This document shows positions 8,436 through 16,156 of a stretch of DNA of 64,000 nt, one piece after another. The notes below the pieces were generated by a model. That model saw only the letters and a program-made list of their open reading frames with translations, had not been told where the DNA came from and did no database searches. The DNA lies in NCBI RefSeq assembly GCF_021165955.1, contig NZ_CP088952.1, forward strand, positions 2,728,001 to 2,792,000. The letters are read 5' to 3'. Numbering within the stretch: position 1 is the stretch's first letter; every line of letters starts with the position of its first letter. Made by a program: the position numbers and the translations under genes. This DNA comes from Massilia endophytica. GTDB taxonomy: Bacteria; Pseudomonadota; Gammaproteobacteria; Burkholderiales; Burkholderiaceae_D.

Positions 8436-9485
8436 GTGCGTACCGCTCTGCTGGGCTGCCTCGTGGCGCTCGCCCTCGCCGCGGCCGGCGCCGCAGCACA
8501 AACCGTGGCCGACTCCCATGTGCCCACGGCCGACGGCGTACGCATCTTCGTGCGGGAAATCCGTCCAGCCGGCCCTGCCGTGGGAGAGCCGGTCATCCTC
8601 ATCCACGGGGCGCGCGCGCCGGGCCTGGCGAGTTTCGACCTGCCGGTCGCACGGGGTTCGCTGGCGCGCGACCTGGCTGAGCGCAGCCATCGCGTGGTCT
8701 TTGTCATGGATGCCCGCGGCTACGGCGCCTCGGACCGGCCGCCCGGCATGGAGAAGCCCGCGCAGGGCCAGCCATCTGTGGCGCGCAGCTATGAAGTCGT
8801 GCGCGACATCGGCGCCGTCGTGGCCTTCGCGCGCGAGCGCACCTCGGCCGGCCGCGTGTCCCTGTTCGGCTGGGCCACGGGCGGCCTCTGGGCGGGCGCC
8901 TACGCCGCGCTGCACCCGGAACGGATCGGGCATCTTGTCACCTTGAATGCGCTGTATGGCGCCAATGTGCCGCATCCTCGATTCGGCGCAGGCTCTCCGC
9001 TCAGCGATCCGAAAAATCCTGAACGCTTCAATCCGGACATCGGCGCATGGACCGCGAACGAGGCGGCGTCGCTGCGCGCCGTGTGGGAGCGCTCTATTCC
9101 AACTGCCGACAAGGACCTGTGGCGCGACCCCGCCATTGCCGACGCGCTTACGCGTGCCGTTGCCGACAGCGATCCGGGCTATGGCCGTGCGCACCCGGGC
9201 CAGTTCCGTGCGCCCAGCGGCGCCCTGGAAGACAGCTTTTACCAAGCCTGCGGACGCCGCCTGTACGATGCTTCATCCATCACAGCCCGTGTACTGCTGA
9301 TTCGATCGGGCCACGACTTCTGGAGCCGGCCCGAAGACCTTGCCGCTTTCCTGCACGATGCGGCGCATGCGGCAGCGGCACGTGCGCTGATGCTCCCTGA
9401 TGCCACCCACTTTGCGCATCTGGACCGCGACGAGCGGGGCCGCAGCGAGCTGCTGGCGGCAGTCGTACGCTTCCTCGACGAATAA
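8436..9485 (+). CDS. Exported alpha/beta-hydrolase-fold protein with atypical nucleophile motif
   Basis: 349 residues from a GTG start at 8436, with AAGGAGG upstream and only three bases after the oxidoreductase stop. A signal peptide ends near A-G-A-A-A-Q. Fold features include I-L-I-H-G-A-R-A-P-G (oxyanion region), F-V-M-D-A-R-G-Y-G-A-S-D, and late aspartate and histidine candidates in R-S-G-H-D-F and D-A-T-H-F-A-H. The nucleophile elbow reads F-G-W-A-T-G-G, with alanine where serine is normal. It may be non-catalytic or belong to a subfamily that keeps this variant. Confidence 0.8.
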   Translation: MRTALLGCLVALALAAAGAAAQTVADSHVPTADGVRIFVREIRPAGPAVGEPVILIHGARAPGLASFDLPVARGSLARDLAERSHRVVFVMDARGYGASDRPPGMEKPAQGQPSVARSYEVVRDIGAVVAFARERTSAGRVSLFGWATGGLWAGAYAALHPERIGHLVTLNALYGANVPHPRFGAGSPLSDPKNPERFNPDIGAWTANEAASLRAVWERSIPTADKDLWRDPAIADALTRAVADSDPGYGRAHPGQFRAPSGALEDSFYQACGRRLYDASSITARVLLIRSGHDFWSRPEDLAAFLHDAAHAAAARALMLPDATHFAHLDRDERGRSELLAAVVRFLDE

Positions 9486-9593
9486 GACCCTGCACCTGCG
9501 CTCAAATTGATGTGCGACGTCATTGCCCCCTTTGTGCTGCAAGCCTAGCATCTGCTTCGCTTCAACATAATCTTTTACTGCAGAGGAGCATCA

Positions 9594-10145
9594 ATGCGCA
9601 AAGTGGTCGTCACTGAATTCATGTCGCTGGACGGTGTCATCGAATCGCCCGAGAAATGGTCTTTCCCCTACTGGAATGACGAGATCGAAAATTTCAAGAA
9701 CGCAGAGCTTGCCGCCACTGGTGCTCTGCTACTTGGCCGCAACACTTACGAGGCCTTTGCCGCCGCGTGGCCCACACGCAGCGGTGCTTTCGCCGATCGC
9801 ATGAACAGTCTCCCGAAGTATGTCGCATCGTCCACGCTCGATGCCGTGCATTGGCAAAGCGCCAGCTTGCTGGGGCAAGCGCTGCCTGACGCGATGGCGC
9901 AACTTAAGCAGGATGAAGGGAAGGACATCGTGGTGCACGGCAGCGCGGCGCTGGCGCAATCACTCATGCGGCACGATCTGGTGGACCAGTATTCCTTGCT
10001 GGTGTATCCGACCATCCTCGGCACGGGCAAGCGCCTGTTCAAGCCCGGACAGCAGGCCAAGCTCAAGCTGGCCGGCTCGACGATGTTTTCGTCGGGCGTG
10101 GTGGCGCTCACCTACCATCGGGCAGCTTCCGAACCCGGCGCATGA
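9594..10145 (+). CDS. RibD C-terminal/dihydrofolate reductase-like protein
   Basis: 183 residues with the pattern of the RibD_C group of DHFR-fold NAD(P)H reductases: M-S-L-D-G-V-I-E near the start, L-L-G-R-N-T-Y-E-A-F around residue 50, V-H-G-S-A-A-L-A-Q, and Y-P-T-I-L-G-T-G-K-R-L-F towards the end. Stand-alone members are common in soil bacteria and few have known substrates. A GAGGAG site precedes the ATG. Its stop overlaps the next start by four bases, opening a three-gene translationally coupled unit. Confidence 0.82.
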   Translation: MRKVVVTEFMSLDGVIESPEKWSFPYWNDEIENFKNAELAATGALLLGRNTYEAFAAAWPTRSGAFADRMNSLPKYVASSTLDAVHWQSASLLGQALPDAMAQLKQDEGKDIVVHGSAALAQSLMRHDLVDQYSLLVYPTILGTGKRLFKPGQQAKLKLAGSTMFSSGVVALTYHRAASEPGA

Positions 10146-10606
10146 GCGCGCGCGAAAGCACGGGCTTCATGAACATGTGCATCCGGGCGGCAGAAGCCGG
10201 CGACCTCGACTCCATGTGGGCCGTGGTCCAGACCATTAGGGCCGATGGCGATGCCCCGCCATTTTTCGCTGGTTTCGACAAGGAGACTTTTCGATCGCAT
10301 TGGTTCGGATCGCAAGCGTCCTACGTGGCTGTTCGGGAAGGCGAGGTGCTGGGCATGTACAAGCTCGGCGCAAACTATCCGGGCACTGGATGGCATTTCG
10401 CCAGCGCCACGTACCTCGTCAGCCCGCATGGCAAGGGCCTGGGCATCGGACATTCGCTGGTTGCGCACAGCATTGGCCATGCTTCTTGTGACGGTTCTCT
10501 AGCCATGCAGTTCAATTACGTGGTGAGCAACCTCGCCACCGCTGTCATGTTCGATGAGGAAAAAGGCTTTTCCATTGTTGGCACCCAGTATAGGAACAGC
10601 ACATGA
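10142..10606 (+). CDS. GNAT family N-acetyltransferase
   Basis: 154 residues; overlaps both neighbours by four bases (ATGA), so it is co-translated with the reductase before it and the 2Fe-2S protein after it. The GNAT core is seen as A-T-Y-L-V-S-P-H-G-K-G-L-G-I-G-H-S-L, a good acetyl-CoA pyrophosphate loop, followed by N-Y-V-V-S-N-L-A-T-A-V. The substrate is not predictable. An acetyltransferase between oxidoreductase genes may protect or detoxify a metabolite, but this is inference. Confidence 0.78.
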   Translation: MSARESTGFMNMCIRAAEAGDLDSMWAVVQTIRADGDAPPFFAGFDKETFRSHWFGSQASYVAVREGEVLGMYKLGANYPGTGWHFASATYLVSPHGKGLGIGHSLVAHSIGHASCDGSLAMQFNYVVSNLATAVMFDEEKGFSIVGTQYRNST

Positions 10607-11061
10607 TCACCTTGAACATCAATGGGCGCGACATTCAAGTTGACGCCGCGCCGTCCACACCTGTTTTGTGGGCTTTGCGCGATAACCTGGACCTTACTGG
10701 CACCAAGTTTGGCTGTGGCGCAGCGATGTGCGGCGCCTGCACAGTGCATTTGAACGGTGAACCGGTCCGTTCCTGTATTACGTCCATCTCCACTGCCGCT
10801 GGACAGAAGATCCTCACTATCGAGGCGATGGAGAATGACCACATCGGCAAGGCGGTGCAGGACGCGTGGGTGCGCCATGACGTACCGCAGTGTGGATACT
10901 GCCAGAGCGGACAGGTGATGAGCGCCGCAGCACTGCTGCGCACGAAGAAGCATCCCACGGATGCGGATATCGACGCTGCGATGAGCGGAAATATCTGCCG
11001 TTGCGGCACCTACCAGCGCATCCGGGCGGCCATCAAGGACGCCGCCCAATCCCTGGCCTGA
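10603..11061 (+). CDS. 2Fe-2S subunit of a molybdenum hydroxylase (IorA-like)
   Basis: 152 residues with both iron-sulfur domains of the xanthine-oxidase family. The plant-ferredoxin-like N-terminal cluster site is F-G-C-G-A-A-M-C-G-A-C plus a later R-S-C. The helical second site is C-G-Y-C-Q-S-G and N-I-C-R-C-G-T-Y. It passes electrons from the molybdopterin subunit to an acceptor. It is most likely the partner of the subunit at 6234, from which three genes separate it. The start overlaps the acetyltransferase stop by four bases. Confidence 0.88.
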   Translation: MITLNINGRDIQVDAAPSTPVLWALRDNLDLTGTKFGCGAAMCGACTVHLNGEPVRSCITSISTAAGQKILTIEAMENDHIGKAVQDAWVRHDVPQCGYCQSGQVMSAAALLRTKKHPTDADIDAAMSGNICRCGTYQRIRAAIKDAAQSLA

Positions 11062-11092
11062 GCGGCCGTTTGGGCGGCAAGCGGGCAGCAAA

Positions 11093-11124
11093 GTGAAATG
11101 ACCGGGAAATCCCGGTCATCTCAC
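11093..11124. terminator. Inverted repeat between 2Fe-2S gene and tRNA-Cys, likely bidirectional terminator
   Basis: A near-perfect inverted repeat (ATGACCGGG / CCCGGTCAT with outer GTGA / TCAC pairs and an AAAT loop). It lies between the end of the plus-strand operon and the end of the minus-strand tRNA cluster and is well placed to stop both. Flanking T-tracts are short. Confidence 0.55.
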
Positions 11125-11144
11125 TTATAAATGCTTGATTTCTT

Positions 11145-11218
11145 TGGAGGCGAGGGCCGGAATCGAACCGGCGTACACGGCTTTGCAGGCCGCTGCATAA
11201 CCACTTTGCTACCCCGCC
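11145..11218 (-). tRNA. tRNA-Cys (GCA)
   Basis: 74 bases including encoded CCA. The acceptor stem GGCGGGG/CCTCGCC, anticodon arm GCGGC-CTGCAAA-GCCGT with anticodon GCA, and T arm GCCGG-TTCGATT-CCGGC are all intact. It is the last member of the minus-strand tRNA cluster. A diverged copy of its 3' end lies at 5041-5088. Confidence 0.95.
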
Positions 11219-11266
11219 TTGGAGGGGAAGAAAAAACGCGGCCAGCGCCGCGTCTGTTCTGTATTC

Positions 11267-11342
11267 TGGAGCGGGAGAAGAGTCTCGAACTCTCGACCTC
11301 AACCTTGGCAAGGTTGCGCTCTACCAACTGAGCTACTCCCGC
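11267..11342 (-). tRNA. tRNA-Gly (GCC), copy 1
   Basis: 76 bases with encoded CCA, acceptor GCGGGAG/CTCCCGC and anticodon loop CTTGCCA giving anticodon GCC. It is identical base for base to the two other tRNA-Gly genes upstream in the cluster. Confidence 0.95.
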
Positions 11343-11378
11343 ATGGAGTTTTGCTGCTTGTACGGCCCCAGAGTTATC

Positions 11379-11454
11379 TGGAGCGGGAGAAGAGTCTCGA
11401 ACTCTCGACCTCAACCTTGGCAAGGTTGCGCTCTACCAACTGAGCTACTCCCGC
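11379..11454 (-). tRNA. tRNA-Gly (GCC), copy 2
   Basis: Identical to copies 1 and 3 over all 76 bases including CCA. The short spacers on either side are unrelated to each other. Confidence 0.95.
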
Positions 11455-11515
11455 GTACAGGAACCGCATTATCGCAGAAACATTAATACATTTCCAGCGA
11501 ATATTGACGCCAATT

Positions 11516-11591
11516 TGGAGCGGGAGAAGAGTCTCGAACTCTCGACCTCAACCTTGGCAAGGTTGCGCTCTACCAACTGAGCTACTCCCGC
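11516..11591 (-). tRNA. tRNA-Gly (GCC), copy 3
   Basis: Identical to copies 1 and 2. It is the promoter-proximal gene of the cluster, about 30 bases downstream of a strong TATAAT box. Confidence 0.95.
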
Positions 11592-11621
11592 TTTGCTTGT
11601 CGTCATCAACAACAGGCCAGC

Positions 11622-11649
11622 ATTATAGAGCATGGGGCTGGCCTGTCAA
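11622..11649 (-). promoter_or_regulatory. Sigma-70 promoter of the tRNA-Gly/Cys cluster
   Basis: On the minus strand a perfect TTGACA (11649-11644) and a perfect TATAAT (11627-11622) are separated by 16 bases, just upstream of the first tRNA-Gly. The region also forms a 10-bp inverted repeat (ACAGGCCAGC / GCTGGCCTGT) around the -10 box, which might terminate pgsA transcription. Confidence 0.85.
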
Positions 11650-11662
11650 GAGTAATGTTTCG

Positions 11663-12247
11663 TCAATCCAGAACGCCGGAGCGTTCCTTGATCAGGGGCC
11701 AGGCTTTGCGCAGGTAGTAGAGCATGGACCAGACCGTCAGCACGCTTGCCAGCCACAGCAGCTTCTCGCCCCAGAAGCGGGTGTCGATAGCGCCCAGCAG
11801 CACGTCGTAGTACAGCAGGGCCGGAATGGCCGTCATCTGGGCCGCCGTCTTGATCTTGCCGATGGAGTTCACCGCCACGGACTTGGAGGCCCCAATCTGC
11901 GCCATCCATTCGCGCAGGGCGGAGATGGTGATTTCGCGGCCGATGATGATGAAGGCGAGGATGGCGTTGCAGCGGTCCAGCTGCACCAGCACCAGCAATG
12001 CCCCTGCCACCATCAGCTTGTCCGCCACGGGGTCGAGGAAGGCGCCGAAGGCCGAAGTCTGGTTCCAGCGGCGTGCCAGGAAGCCGTCGAACCAGTCGGT
12101 GATGGCGGCCACGATGAAGACCAGTGTCGCGGCCAGGTTGCGGTCTTCCAGGGGGAGCCAGGCGGGGGGCAGGTAGAACACGCCTACGACCAGCGGAATG
12201 AGCGCGACGCGCAGCCAGGTCAGCAGGATCGGAATGTTAAAAGGCAT
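11663..12247 (-). CDS. pgsA: CDP-diacylglycerol-glycerol-3-phosphate 3-phosphatidyltransferase
   Basis: 194 residues from the ATG at 12247 (M-P-F-N-I-P-I-L-L); the frame is open further upstream but that part is unlike the family. It makes phosphatidylglycerol phosphate in the inner membrane from CDP-diacylglycerol and glycerol 3-phosphate. The CDP-alcohol phosphotransferase signature is complete: D-W-F-D-G-F-L-A-R-R, then G-A-F-L-D-P-V-A-D-K. Hydrophobic segments surround it. The order uvrC-pgsA-tRNA is typical of betaproteobacteria. Confidence 0.93.
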   Translation of the reverse strand: MPFNIPILLTWLRVALIPLVVGVFYLPPAWLPLEDRNLAATLVFIVAAITDWFDGFLARRWNQTSAFGAFLDPVADKLMVAGALLVLVQLDRCNAILAFIIIGREITISALREWMAQIGASKSVAVNSIGKIKTAAQMTAIPALLYYDVLLGAIDTRFWGEKLLWLASVLTVWSMLYYLRKAWPLIKERSGVLD

Positions 12248-12318
12248 AAGACAGCGGCGGTAAGAATAGTTATCACGCGCCGCTAGTCTAACCCGTATTA
12301 CTGACGGGCACGACAACT

Positions 12319-14172
12319 TTAATGCAGCTGCCGGTATATTTCTTCGGCCAACGTGCTCGAAATGCCTTCAACGGACATCAAATCCTCCACGCTGGCGTTG
12401 GCGACCCCGCGCAGGCCGCCAAAGCGGGCCAGGAGCTTCTGCCGCCTTTTGGCGCCAATTCCTTCGATCTCCTCCAAACGCGAGGTCTGGCGGGCCTTGG
12501 CGCGCTTGGCGCGCATGCCGGTGATGGCGAAGCGGTGGGCTTCGTCGCGGATCATGGCCACCAGCATCAGGGCGGCCGATTCCTTGCCCAGCTCCTGGGG
12601 CGCGCGGCCGTCCACGAACATCAGGGTTTCCAGGCCTACACGCCTGCCCTCCCCCTTCGCCACGCCCACGATCAGGCTGATGTCCAGGCCCAGTTCCACG
12701 AAGACCTGGCGCGCCATTTCGATCTGGCCCTTGCCGCCGTCGATCAGCACCACGTCCGGCATCACCCCGTCGCTGTTGGCCACCTTTTCGTAGCGGCGCG
12801 TGAGCACCTGGCGCATGGCGGCGTAGTCGTCGCCCGGGGTGATGTCGTTGATGTTGTAGCGGCGGTATTCGCTGTTCTGCATCTGGTGGTGGTGGAAGAC
12901 CACGCAGGAGGCCTGGGTCGCCTCGCCCTGGGTGTGGCTGATGTCGAAGCACTCCACGCGCAGCGCGTCCAGGTCTTCGCATTCGATGCCCAGGGCATCC
13001 ACCAGCGCCCTCGTGCGCGACTGCTGGGAGCCCTGCTCGGACAGCAGGCGCGCCAGCGAGATCTCGGCGCCCTTCTGCGCCAGTTCCAGCCACTGGCGCC
13101 GCTGGCCCTGGGGCTGGAAGATGAGGTTGATGCGGTGGCCGCACTGCTCCTGCAGCGCGATCATCAGCTCCGGCTGGTCGAACTCGATGTTCAGGATCAG
13201 GCAGCCCGGAATGTACTTCTCCGTGTAGTGCTGCACCAGGAAGGCGGCCAGCACTTCCACTTCGATGGGGCGTTCGGCCACGGCTTCCGCGTCCATCACA
13301 TGGGTGGGGAAGTAGGCGCGGTCGCCCAGGTGGCGGCCGCCGCGCACCATGGCCAGGTTGACGCAGGCGCGGCCGCCCTGCACCACCACGGCGATCACGT
13401 CCACATCGGCATCGCCCGAGGTCTCCATGCTCTGCTGGTGCAGCACCTTGGACAGGGACTGGATCTGGTTGCGCACGCCCGCCGCCTGCTCGAACTTGAG
13501 GTCGGCCGCGTAGCTGTGCATCTTCTTTTCGAGTTCTTCCATCACCTCGGTCTGACGCCCGCGCAGGAAGCGCGCGGCGTTGTTGACGTCCACGCGGTAG
13601 TCCTCGGCCGTGATGGCGCCCACGCAGGGCGCGCTGCAGCGGCCGATCTGGTGCAGCAGGCAGGGGCGCGTGCGGTTCTGGTAGACGCTGTCCTCGCAGG
13701 TGCGCAGCATGAACACCTTCTGCAGGATCTGCATGGATTCCTTCACCGCCCAGGCGGAGGGGAAAGGTCCGAAATACTGGTTCTTCTTGTCCACCGAGCC
13801 GCGGTAGTAGACCATGCGCGGCACCTCGTCGCCCGTGAGCTTCAGGTAGGGGTAGGACTTGTCGTCGCGGAAGAGGATGTTGAAGCGCGGCTGCAGCGTC
13901 TTGATCAGGTTATTTTCGAGGATCAGCGCTTCCGCCTCGCTGTGCGTGACCGTGGTTTCGAGGCGCGCGATGCGTTCCACCATCATCGCAATGCGCGGGC
14001 TCGAAAGGTTCTTCTGGAAGTAGCTGGACACGCGCTTCTTCAGGTCGCGCGCCTTGCCTACGTAGAGAACCTTGTCCTCCGCGTCGAAATACCGGTACAC
14101 GCCCGGCAGGTTGGGCAGCTTGGCGACGGTCGCCAGCACCTGTTCGCGCGGGTCTTGAATCTGTTCAGTCAT
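12319..14172 (-). CDS. uvrC: Excinuclease ABC subunit C
   Basis: 617 residues from the ATG at 14172, which has AGAAGG upstream; the frame continues four codons to a TTG. UvrC makes both incisions around UvrAB-marked DNA lesions. The GIY-YIG nuclease domain starts at L-P-N-L-P-G-V-Y-R-Y-F and Y-V-G-K-A-R-D-L-K-K-R-V. A UVR motif for UvrB contact lies mid-protein, followed by the RNase H-like domain (V-L-I-D-G-G-K-G-Q) and terminal helix-hairpin-helix repeats (I-E-G-I-G-A-K-R-R-Q-K-L-L). The start lies eight bases inside acpS. Confidence 0.96.
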   Translation of the reverse strand: MTEQIQDPREQVLATVAKLPNLPGVYRYFDAEDKVLYVGKARDLKKRVSSYFQKNLSSPRIAMMVERIARLETTVTHSEAEALILENNLIKTLQPRFNILFRDDKSYPYLKLTGDEVPRMVYYRGSVDKKNQYFGPFPSAWAVKESMQILQKVFMLRTCEDSVYQNRTRPCLLHQIGRCSAPCVGAITAEDYRVDVNNAARFLRGRQTEVMEELEKKMHSYAADLKFEQAAGVRNQIQSLSKVLHQQSMETSGDADVDVIAVVVQGGRACVNLAMVRGGRHLGDRAYFPTHVMDAEAVAERPIEVEVLAAFLVQHYTEKYIPGCLILNIEFDQPELMIALQEQCGHRINLIFQPQGQRRQWLELAQKGAEISLARLLSEQGSQQSRTRALVDALGIECEDLDALRVECFDISHTQGEATQASCVVFHHHQMQNSEYRRYNINDITPGDDYAAMRQVLTRRYEKVANSDGVMPDVVLIDGGKGQIEMARQVFVELGLDISLIVGVAKGEGRRVGLETLMFVDGRAPQELGKESAALMLVAMIRDEAHRFAITGMRAKRAKARQTSRLEEIEGIGAKRRQKLLARFGGLRGVANASVEDLMSVEGISSTLAEEIYRQLH

Positions 14173-14563
14173 CTGCCTTCTCAACGATCACGAATGCGAC
14201 CGCCACATCGTCTTCATCGCTGACGGACACCTGCGCCGTCAGCCGGTTCTGCTGCATGAATTGCTCGAGCGGCCCGCTGCACACCATCATGGGCTTGCCG
14301 CTGGGGGCGTTCAGCATCTGCGCCGTTTGCCAGGTCATGGGCGCCGTCAGCCCGAGGCCCAGGGCCTTGGAGAAAGCCTCCTTGGCGGCGAAGCGCGTCG
14401 CCACATAACGCACGCCGCGTACCGCGTGGCGCGCACTGCGGTGGTGATACTCTTCCAGCTCCTCCGGGCCGAGCACGCGCTGCGCGAACCGCACGCCGTG
14501 GCGCTGCAGCGCGGCCTCGATGCGCGGAATCTTGCAAACGTCCGTGCCGACGCCGTAGATCAT
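14165..14563 (-). CDS. acpS: Holo-[acyl-carrier-protein] synthase
   Basis: 132 residues. It transfers 4'-phosphopantetheine from CoA to the serine of apo-ACP, activating the product of acpP at 27063. Family motifs are G-V-G-T-D-V-C-K-I-P-R-I at the N terminus (magnesium-binding aspartate) and R-F-A-A-K-E-A-F-S-K-A-L-G (catalytic glutamate and lysine). Its start overlaps the pdxJ stop by four bases and its end overlaps uvrC, so the three genes are tightly coupled. Confidence 0.95.
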   Translation of the reverse strand: MIYGVGTDVCKIPRIEAALQRHGVRFAQRVLGPEELEEYHHRSARHAVRGVRYVATRFAAKEAFSKALGLGLTAPMTWQTAQMLNAPSGKPMMVCSGPLEQFMQQNRLTAQVSVSDEDDVAVAFVIVEKADD

Positions 14564-15318
14564 TTTGCTCCCAGGCGGGTCGATACCATGATCGCCTTCA
14601 TCTCGCGCACGGCATTCTCCCAGCCCGCGAACACGGCATGGGCCACGATGGCGTGGCCGATGTTCAGTTCTGCGATCTCGGGAATGGCGGCAATCGCCTG
14701 CACGTTCGTGTAGTGCAGGCCGTGGCCGGCGTTGACCTTCAGGCCCTTCTGCACGCCCCAGCGCACACCGGCCTTGATGCGTTCCAGTTCCTTCAGCTGT
14801 TCTTCGCCTTCCGCGTCGGCGTAGGCGCCCGTGTGCAGCTCGATCACGGGCGCGCCGACATCCGCGGCGGCCGCGATCTGGGTTTCATCGGCATCGATGA
14901 ACAGGCTGACGCGGATGCCCTCGCCCTGCAGCTGCTTCACGGCGGCCGCCACTTCCTTGTGGAAGCGCACCACATCGAGGCCGCCTTCGGTGGTGATCTC
15001 CGTGCGCTTTTCCGGCACCAGGCATACGTCGGCAGGCTTGATGCGGCAGGCGAAGTCAATCATCTCCTGGGTCACCGCGGCTTCCAGGTTCATGCGGGTG
15101 ATGAGCTGGGGCGCCATCGCGATCACGTCGGCATCCTTGATGTGGCGGCGGTCTTCGCGCAGGTGCAGGGTGATGCAGTCGGCGCCCGCCTGCTCGGCCA
15201 GCAGCGCGGCGCGGAGTGGATCGGGGTAGCTCGTGCCGCGCGCATTGCGCAGGGTGGCGACGTGGTCGATGTTCACGCCCAGGTCGATCACCGGGCCGGA
15301 TGGTTGAAGAAAGCTCAT
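14560..15318 (-). CDS. pdxJ: Pyridoxine 5'-phosphate synthase
   Basis: 252 residues, the normal length. It condenses 1-deoxyxylulose 5-phosphate with aminoacetone 3-phosphate to give pyridoxine 5'-phosphate, the last ring-forming step of the DXP-dependent vitamin B6 pathway. The start region L-G-V-N-I-D-H-V-A-T-L-R is the family signature, followed by H-L-R-E-D-R-R-H-I and a C-terminal N-A-G-H-G-L-H-Y-T-N phosphate-binding loop. The order recO-pdxJ-acpS is conserved in many proteobacteria. Confidence 0.96.
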   Translation of the reverse strand: MSFLQPSGPVIDLGVNIDHVATLRNARGTSYPDPLRAALLAEQAGADCITLHLREDRRHIKDADVIAMAPQLITRMNLEAAVTQEMIDFACRIKPADVCLVPEKRTEITTEGGLDVVRFHKEVAAAVKQLQGEGIRVSLFIDADETQIAAAADVGAPVIELHTGAYADAEGEEQLKELERIKAGVRWGVQKGLKVNAGHGLHYTNVQAIAAIPEIAELNIGHAIVAHAVFAGWENAVREMKAIMVSTRLGAK

Positions 15319-15325
15319 TGTGTTT

Positions 15326-16153
15326 TTAGAGTTGCATCAGGTCGATCAGAATCTGGCGCGTGTTCAAGGGCGCGCCGCCGAGGTGGTGCGCGAGCAGGAA
15401 GCGCATCAGCTGCTTGGATTGGGCTTGCGTGATGGCGTCCTGATAATCCTCGCGTTCCATGTCCAGCAGCGTCTTGCCCGATACGCGAGGGACGAAATCG
15501 TCGTCGTCGCGTTCGGGACGGGGGCCGCGCTCCGGCTCCACCACATACTGTACATCGACCAGCACTTTCGTGCGCGTGGCGGTGCAGCGGGTGAGATCTG
15601 CCGCAACGCCAGTCTCCTTAAGTAAGGCCGTTTCGAACTTGCGCAAGACGATGGGCGCCGGTTCCGCGTGCGCCAGCTGGTTCAGGGTCGATACATAGTG
15701 ATCGAACAAGGCGGGGTGGGCGTCGTCTCGCGCCAGCAGCTTCACCATCAGCTCATTGAGGTAGAAGCCGCACAGGAGGGCCGTCTTTTCAAGGGGGAGC
15801 ATGCCGCCGACCCAGTCGGCATCCGTGAGGGTGCGCAGCTCGTTCTTGCCGGTCCAGCTCACGGACAGGGGCTGGAAGGTTTGCAGCACGCCGCGCAGCT
15901 GGGAATGGGGACGCTTCGCGCCCTTGGCGATCAGTGCTACCCGCCCGAAGTCGCGCGTCAGCAGCTCGACGATCAGGCTCGTTTCCTTGTAGGGATAGCT
16001 ATGCAGGACAAAGGCTGGCTGGCCGCTGACGCGGATGCCGACCGTGCGCGGCGCTGTCCGCTTGCGTACAGCCGAGCCCGCCGGATGGCCGTACCCGTCA
16101 TTGGGGTCTGACCCCAACGTGGACACGGCCTCGGCAGTCACAGCGGAGGACAT
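15326..16153 (-). CDS. recO: DNA repair protein RecO
   Basis: 275 residues, of which the first 40 or so precede the usual domain start. RecO anneals single strands and helps load RecA at gaps with RecR. The OB-fold begins at F-V-L-H-S-Y-P-Y-K-E-T-S-L-I-V and continues with G-A-K-R-P-H-S-Q-L-R-G-V-L-Q; the C-terminal helical part ends L-N-T-R-Q-I-L-I-D-L-M. The N-terminal extension contains T-L-G-S-D-P-N, encoded by a near-perfect GGGGTCTGACCCC palindrome of the intergenic repeat family. A start inside the gene, after the palindrome, is possible. Confidence 0.93.
   Translation of the reverse strand: MSSAVTAEAVSTLGSDPNDGYGHPAGSAVRKRTAPRTVGIRVSGQPAFVLHSYPYKETSLIVELLTRDFGRVALIAKGAKRPHSQLRGVLQTFQPLSVSWTGKNELRTLTDADWVGGMLPLEKTALLCGFYLNELMVKLLARDDAHPALFDHYVSTLNQLAHAEPAPIVLRKFETALLKETGVAADLTRCTATRTKVLVDVQYVVEPERGPRPERDDDDFVPRVSGKTLLDMEREDYQDAITQAQSKQLMRFLLAHHLGGAPLNTRQILIDLMQL
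16101..16117. repeat. Single repeat hairpin inside the 5' part of recO
   Basis: TTGGGGTCTGACCCCAA is palindromic except at its centre and has the same core as the repeat copy at 29247-29368. It lies within the annotated recO frame, in codons 13-18. No second hairpin or central inverted repeat accompanies it. Confidence 0.6.
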
Positions 16154-16156
16154 GCT

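Noticed and set aside
11219..11443. Short ORFs within the tRNA-Gly cluster repeating the same peptide
   Set aside because: They are translations of the identical tRNA-Gly genes.
12322..14223. 633-residue plus-strand ORF opposite uvrC
   Set aside because: UvrC has all its domains on the minus strand; the opposite frame is low-complexity H/A/V/G sequence.
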